This document shows, in pieces, positions 34,221-37,403 of a stretch of DNA of 37,403 bases. A program made the translations under genes and the position numbers. The DNA lies in NCBI GenBank assembly GCA_017853605.1, contig JAFMJG010000010.1, forward strand, positions 1 to 37,403, written 5' to 3'. The notes below the pieces were generated by a model. It was not told the DNA's origin, did not search any database, and saw nothing but the letters and a program-made list of their open reading frames with translations. The stretch is from a bacterium. Its GTDB lineage: Bacteria; Bdellovibrionota_C; UBA2361; OMII01. Position 1 is the stretch's first letter. The number at the start of each line of letters is the position of its first letter.

Positions 34221-35418
34221 GGAGATTGCCCGGCTGTCGCTTGAGTCACTGCGGGCGCAGCGCCTTCGTACGGCCCTGACAGTGCTTGGGATGGTGATTG
34301 GCGTGGCGGCCGTCGTGCTGCTGGTGTCGGTGGGGCACGGCGCGAAGAACTACGTGTCGCGCGAGTTTGAGGAGCTCGGCTCCAACCTCATTATTGTGCA
34401 GCCTGGCAAGTCAGACAAGAAGACCCACATGGGGCCCCCGATCGGCGCGGCGCAGCGCAAGATGACGACCGCCGATGTCCACGCGATCGAGCGCCGCGCG
34501 CTCAACCTCGAGGCAGTTTCTGGGCTGGTCTTGGGCACCGCATCGGCGCGCTTTGAGGATTCCATCAGCAACATAACGGTCTTTGGGACGAACGAGCAGT
34601 TTCCCGAGATCCTGACGATCAAGATCGCTCTTGGAGAGTACTTCACGCGCGAGGAGGACGAGTATCGGCGGCGAGTTGTTGTGCTCGGGCACAACGTCGC
34701 ACATGAGCTCTTCGGCGACGAGAACCCGCTAGGGCGAGGCGTCAAGCTCAACGAGAGCGAGTTCAAGGTTGTGGGCGTCATGGCGCCGATGGGCGACAAG
34801 CTGGGGCTCAGCTTTGATGAGCTGGGCTTTATACCAACTGAGGCGGCACTGAAGCTCTTCAACGACGACAAGCTGTTCGGCATCCGGGCCAAAGCGTCCT
34901 CGCGCGTCGGAGTTGATGACGCGGTTGCCGAGATCACCGACATCCTCAGGGAGCGCCGGGATGGAGAGGAAGACTTTACCGTCCTGACCCAGGTTTCGAT
35001 GATGGAGAGCCTCAACACCATCCTCGACATGCTGACCTACGTGCTGGCGGCGATCGCGGCGATCTCGATGCTCGTTGGCGGGATTGGAATCATGAACATC
35101 ATGTGGGTTTCGGTCGTTGAGCGCACGCAGGAGATCGGCATTCGGCGGGCTGTAGGGGCGCGCAAGCGCGACATCCTGCAGCAGTTTCTGGCTGAGGCGA
35201 TGGGCCTTTCGCTCCTCGGCGGATCGGCTGGGGTTGGCGGGGCTGTGCTGCTGACCTACGCGCTGTACCTCGTGTTTCCCTCGTTTGACATGAGGGCCCC
35301 GGGCTGGATACTCGCTCCCGCATTCTTTCTCGCCATGGTGGTTGGGATCACGTTCGGCGTCATCCCAGCATGGCGAGCCTCGCGTATCGAGACGCTGGAC
35401 GCCCTGCGCTACGAGTAG
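34210..35418 (+). CDS. MacB/FtsX-type ABC transporter permease
   Basis: A 402-residue permease with one N-terminal membrane segment (about 20-42, LTVLGMVIGVAAVVLLVSVG), a large periplasmic MacB-PCD domain (KNYVSREFEELGSNLIIVQPG to about 250), and three C-terminal segments with the family motif NIMWVSVVERTQEIGIRRAVGARKRDILQQFL. It works with the ATPase and adaptor encoded immediately upstream. The ATG lies inside the ATPase gene, so translation is coupled. Confidence 0.95.
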   Translation: MQLREIARLSLESLRAQRLRTALTVLGMVIGVAAVVLLVSVGHGAKNYVSREFEELGSNLIIVQPGKSDKKTHMGPPIGAAQRKMTTADVHAIERRALNLEAVSGLVLGTASARFEDSISNITVFGTNEQFPEILTIKIALGEYFTREEDEYRRRVVVLGHNVAHELFGDENPLGRGVKLNESEFKVVGVMAPMGDKLGLSFDELGFIPTEAALKLFNDDKLFGIRAKASSRVGVDDAVAEITDILRERRDGEEDFTVLTQVSMMESLNTILDMLTYVLAAIAAISMLVGGIGIMNIMWVSVVERTQEIGIRRAVGARKRDILQQFLAEAMGLSLLGGSAGVGGAVLLTYALYLVFPSFDMRAPGWILAPAFFLAMVVGITFGVIPAWRASRIETLDALRYE

Positions 35419-35468
35419 CTGGCGGCGGGCATGCGCTGAAGAGGGGCGGGCAGCGCACGCTGGCATCC

Positions 35469-35780
35469 ATGATTCCCATACGCGGAACGTGGCCTTTCGG
35501 AATCTTCCTCGTTGGCGATGCTGCTCTCGCAGCCCTTGTGTCTGGGTGCGTACCACAAACCCCGATCATCGCCCACCAGCTGGCGCCGTGGGAGGAGGAG
35601 TACGCGCGCGCCACGGCACAGCCCGAGCCGCTACTGCCGGACCCAGGGCCGCCGACGAGCGCACACATGCGCCGGCACCAGCTTGGGGAGGGGAGCGATC
35701 ACGATCCATCCAGGGAGGCTGCAGAGCTCATGAGCCTGCCCTTTCGCGGCGTCGGGTGGCTGCTGCGCGCGGCCTTCTAG
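35469..35780 (+). CDS. Small putative lipoprotein downstream of the efflux genes
   Basis: About 103 residues. The signal-like head IFLVGDAALAALVSGC ends in a lipobox (LVSGC), followed by a Pro/Glu/Ala-rich polar body and a short hydrophobic tail. It follows the permease by 50 bp on the same strand; the open frame starts earlier (35370) but would overlap the permease and remove the signal. No family recognised. It could be an accessory lipoprotein of the efflux system. Confidence 0.6.
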   Translation: MIPIRGTWPFGIFLVGDAALAALVSGCVPQTPIIAHQLAPWEEEYARATAQPEPLLPDPGPPTSAHMRRHQLGEGSDHDPSREAAELMSLPFRGVGWLLRAAF

Positions 35781-35851
35781 CGGAGGCTCTTCTTTCGGGG
35801 AATTGTTGGGGAGAGGGGGCTATAACCTTGCTTAACGATCTCTCTCACGCC

Positions 35852-35876
35852 AGAAAAAGAGGGGGATTCCTTCCCC
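35852..35876 (-). terminator. Rho-independent terminator for the minus-strand hypothetical gene
   Basis: On the minus strand GGGGA and TCCCC form a stem around a five-base loop, followed by a T-rich tail (CTCTTTTTC). It lies 25 bp after the stop of the two-TM gene and between convergent transcripts, so it may also help end the efflux operon. Confidence 0.5.
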
Positions 35877-35901
35877 TTGCCCTTTTCCCAAGTGCCTGCT
35901 G

Positions 35902-36549
35902 TCACACCGAGCGCAAGAGATCCTTGCGAACGAGCGACAGCCGTGCAGACACGCCGCTCTCGATGAGCGCCGCCATGACGGGCTCAAGCGAGTACTGGAC
36001 GTACCCTTCGCCGCCGGTGGGATTGGTTGGCAGCCTCTCCCGGACCTTTGCCTGAAGCCAAGAGGCGAACGGGTCGTCCCTGTGCCTCCAGCTGAGGTCC
36101 ACGCCCGCCGAGCTAAGGAAGTGCTCCTTGCCCAGCGCAGCTCGGGAGCTGAGCAGCTCTTCGTAGAGCGGCTTAAGCTTCGCCGGATCCTTGATCCGGT
36201 ACTCCACGAGAACCATGACCCGGTCGTTCGGGTACGGAACCAGAAACGACCCAGCCCTGTTTATGGACACAAAGCGCTCTGGCGGCCAGAGGTAGGTGCC
36301 TACCTCGTACGTCGCCTTTGCGCCGATGCCCACGTCGTTTGCGCTCACCGTCCAAGGAACGGCGAGCAGTCCGAGCCCTGTTGCCGTAACAGCAGCTGTG
36401 AGCACCCAGGTGCCCCAGCGCTGCATTGGCGGGCTCAGCTTGGCCGCGCGCGCCTTGCGCGCCATCACGGCCCCAGCAAGCAACAGCACCCCCAAAACGC
36501 CCCAGACAAGGTGCGTGTTTAAGGGATCCAAAGCAGAGAGAAACCTCAT
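35902..36549 (-). CDS. Hypothetical protein with two membrane segments
   Basis: About 215 residues from ATG 36549, fixed by AAAGGAGG six bases upstream; the open frame extends further but with a basic, low-quality head. Two membrane segments (WGVLGVLLLAGAVMA and VLTAAVTATGLGLLAVPW) are followed by a beta-strand-rich domain (VMVLVEYRIKDPAKLKPLYEELL, then helical) with a loose resemblance to stomatin/prohibitin-like domains, which I do not consider proven. No neighbour gives a function. Confidence 0.7.
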   Translation of the reverse strand: MRFLSALDPLNTHLVWGVLGVLLLAGAVMARKARAAKLSPPMQRWGTWVLTAAVTATGLGLLAVPWTVSANDVGIGAKATYEVGTYLWPPERFVSINRAGSFLVPYPNDRVMVLVEYRIKDPAKLKPLYEELLSSRAALGKEHFLSSAGVDLSWRHRDDPFASWLQAKVRERLPTNPTGGEGYVQYSLEPVMAALIESGVSARLSLVRKDLLRSV

Positions 36550-36860
36550 AAAGAACCTCCTTTCCCCTCTACCCAGCGCGAAGGCTCTCACACCACCAAT
36601 AGTTAAGGAACGATTCCGGCGCCTCTCGGGAGTCGATCGCAGGCGGTTCTTGCGTGCTCCTGTCGGTTCTGCAGGGCAGATCGAGGCTCGGGGATCATGG
36701 TCGGAGGTACGAAAATTTCGCACCCCTGCATGCGCAGGTTTCGCACGGCGTAATGGGCGCGCTTTTGGTATAAGTGCCGGGCGAGCCGCGCTTTTTTCGT
36801 TGGGCAAAAAGTTCCTCCCTTTGCCGGAAGCATGAATCCTAAGAGACCGGATTAGCTGTT
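36550..36860. promoter_or_regulatory. 311-bp divergent intergenic region with a repeat-palindrome-repeat element
   Basis: No gene is seen. TTTCGCAC occurs at 36716-36723 and 36739-36746 (23 bp apart), flanking the inverted repeat CCTGC-ATGC-GCAGG (36725-36738). A possible -10 (TATAAG, 36769-36774) lies 23 bp after the second copy. This looks like an operator or activator site for the rightward secreted-protein gene. Confidence 0.4.
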
Positions 36861-37403
36861 ATGAAGTTGCTCAAGGCGCTCGCTGTCATTCTCCTCTTTT
36901 GCGGCACTGGATTTGCGCAGGGCAAGTCTCTGTACAGCACCACTGTTGAGGCTCCTGCCAAGAAGCTCAAGTCAGCCCGCGCCAACAGCAAGCGCAAGAG
37001 CAGCTACGAAAAGATCAGCGCAGTCACGGTGTCTGGCCAAGCGTACGGCCTCGGGAAGTTCAGCGCCCGATTCGGAACTCGCAAGAACGTAACGTGGACT
37101 GCAACTGTCTCGCGCAGCGGCACCGATTCGGCTGACGCCACCCTGCCCACCCTGCTCCAAGGAGAGGTCTCGGTGAAGGGCGGCTGGCAGCGTGACCGCA
37201 ACATGTACCCGGCAGCAGCGTCGATTATCGGCAACACGGCGACGGTTGAGTTCCCGGGCAGGGCGCACGGCTCGCGCGCATCGCGCCAGCGCATGTACCG
37301 CATCAGGTTTGTGGTTGCCAATGGCGACACAGTTCAGGCGCGAGTTTCCGCCATACCGTCCTCCGCTTTCGGCAAGAAGAGCTGTGAGTCGCTCGGCCAC
37401 CGA
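36861..37403 (+). CDS. Secreted hypothetical protein, 3' end beyond the window
   Basis: The frame is open from ATG 36861 to the edge (181 codons). The head KLLKALAVILLFCGTGFAQG is a clear signal peptide with likely cleavage after FAQ. The mature part starts with a basic, Ser/Lys-rich stretch (KKLKSARANSKRKSS) and continues with a beta-rich, Gly-rich region (GKFSARFGTRKNVTWTATV, GEVSVKGGWQRDR, TATVEFPGRAHG). No family recognised and no catalytic motif visible; an exported structural or binding protein is possible. Confidence 0.75.
   Translation, partial: MKLLKALAVILLFCGTGFAQGKSLYSTTVEAPAKKLKSARANSKRKSSYEKISAVTVSGQAYGLGKFSARFGTRKNVTWTATVSRSGTDSADATLPTLLQGEVSVKGGWQRDRNMYPAAASIIGNTATVEFPGRAHGSRASRQRMYRIRFVVANGDTVQARVSAIPSSAFGKKSCESLGHR

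Overview
The window is about 37.4 kb of GC-rich (roughly two-thirds G+C by eye), densely coded bacterial DNA. Features that point to a Gram-negative cell are a MacA/MacB-type tripartite-efflux adaptor and ABC pair, lipoprotein signals, a Tpx peroxidase and PssA/PmtA-type phospholipid enzymes. I saw no rRNA, integrase, transposase or CRISPR array, so this looks like chromosome. The gene mix (secreted Pro/Thr-rich EF-hand protein, MoxR-DUF58-transglutaminase-TPR operon, a plant/cyanobacterial-looking Pgi) would suit an uncultured delta-proteobacteria-like lineage, but I cannot fix the phylum from sequence alone.

Left part (1-7.5 kb): the tail of a probable MutL-family protein, its usual partner protein, a TraB/GumN-family protein, a secreted Pro/Thr-rich protein with EF-hands flanked by a 28-bp direct repeat, an AlkA-type DNA glycosylase, a small EamA-type membrane protein, a GNAT acetyltransferase and a conserved membrane protein. 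Centre-left (7.6-15.7 kb): a very long (about 1541 aa) protein that fuses an M48-like metalloprotease domain to a UbiB/COQ8-like atypical-kinase domain, divergent from a sigma-70-like protein with a long private N-terminal half, then murI and a membrane-anchored hypothetical.

Centre (15.7-22.2 kb): a tightly overlapping minus-strand operon DUF58 -> transglutaminase (TgpA-like) -> TPR lipoprotein/secreted protein -> MoxR AAA+ ATPase, probably a cell-envelope maintenance module. Divergent from it is a 683-aa degenerate UvrA-like protein that has lost the first Walker A motif and the acidic Walker B pair of the second ATPase; it overlaps pssA. A PmtA-like methyltransferase faces pssA, which suggests a local phosphatidylserine -> PE -> methylated-PE theme.

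Right part (26.5-37.4 kb): pgi, an SLC13-type transporter with four regulatory RCK_C-like domains, tRNA-Arg(CCG), two overlapping small hypothetical genes, pterin-4a-carbinolamine dehydratase, tpx, a MacA/MacB-like efflux set with a trailing small lipoprotein, a two-TM hypothetical, and the start of a secreted protein that runs off the window.

The most unusual things are the protease-kinase fusion with its divergent sigma-like neighbour, the UvrA-derived probable pseudo-ATPase translationally coupled to pssA, and the near-perfect direct repeat that brackets the Pro/Thr-rich gene.
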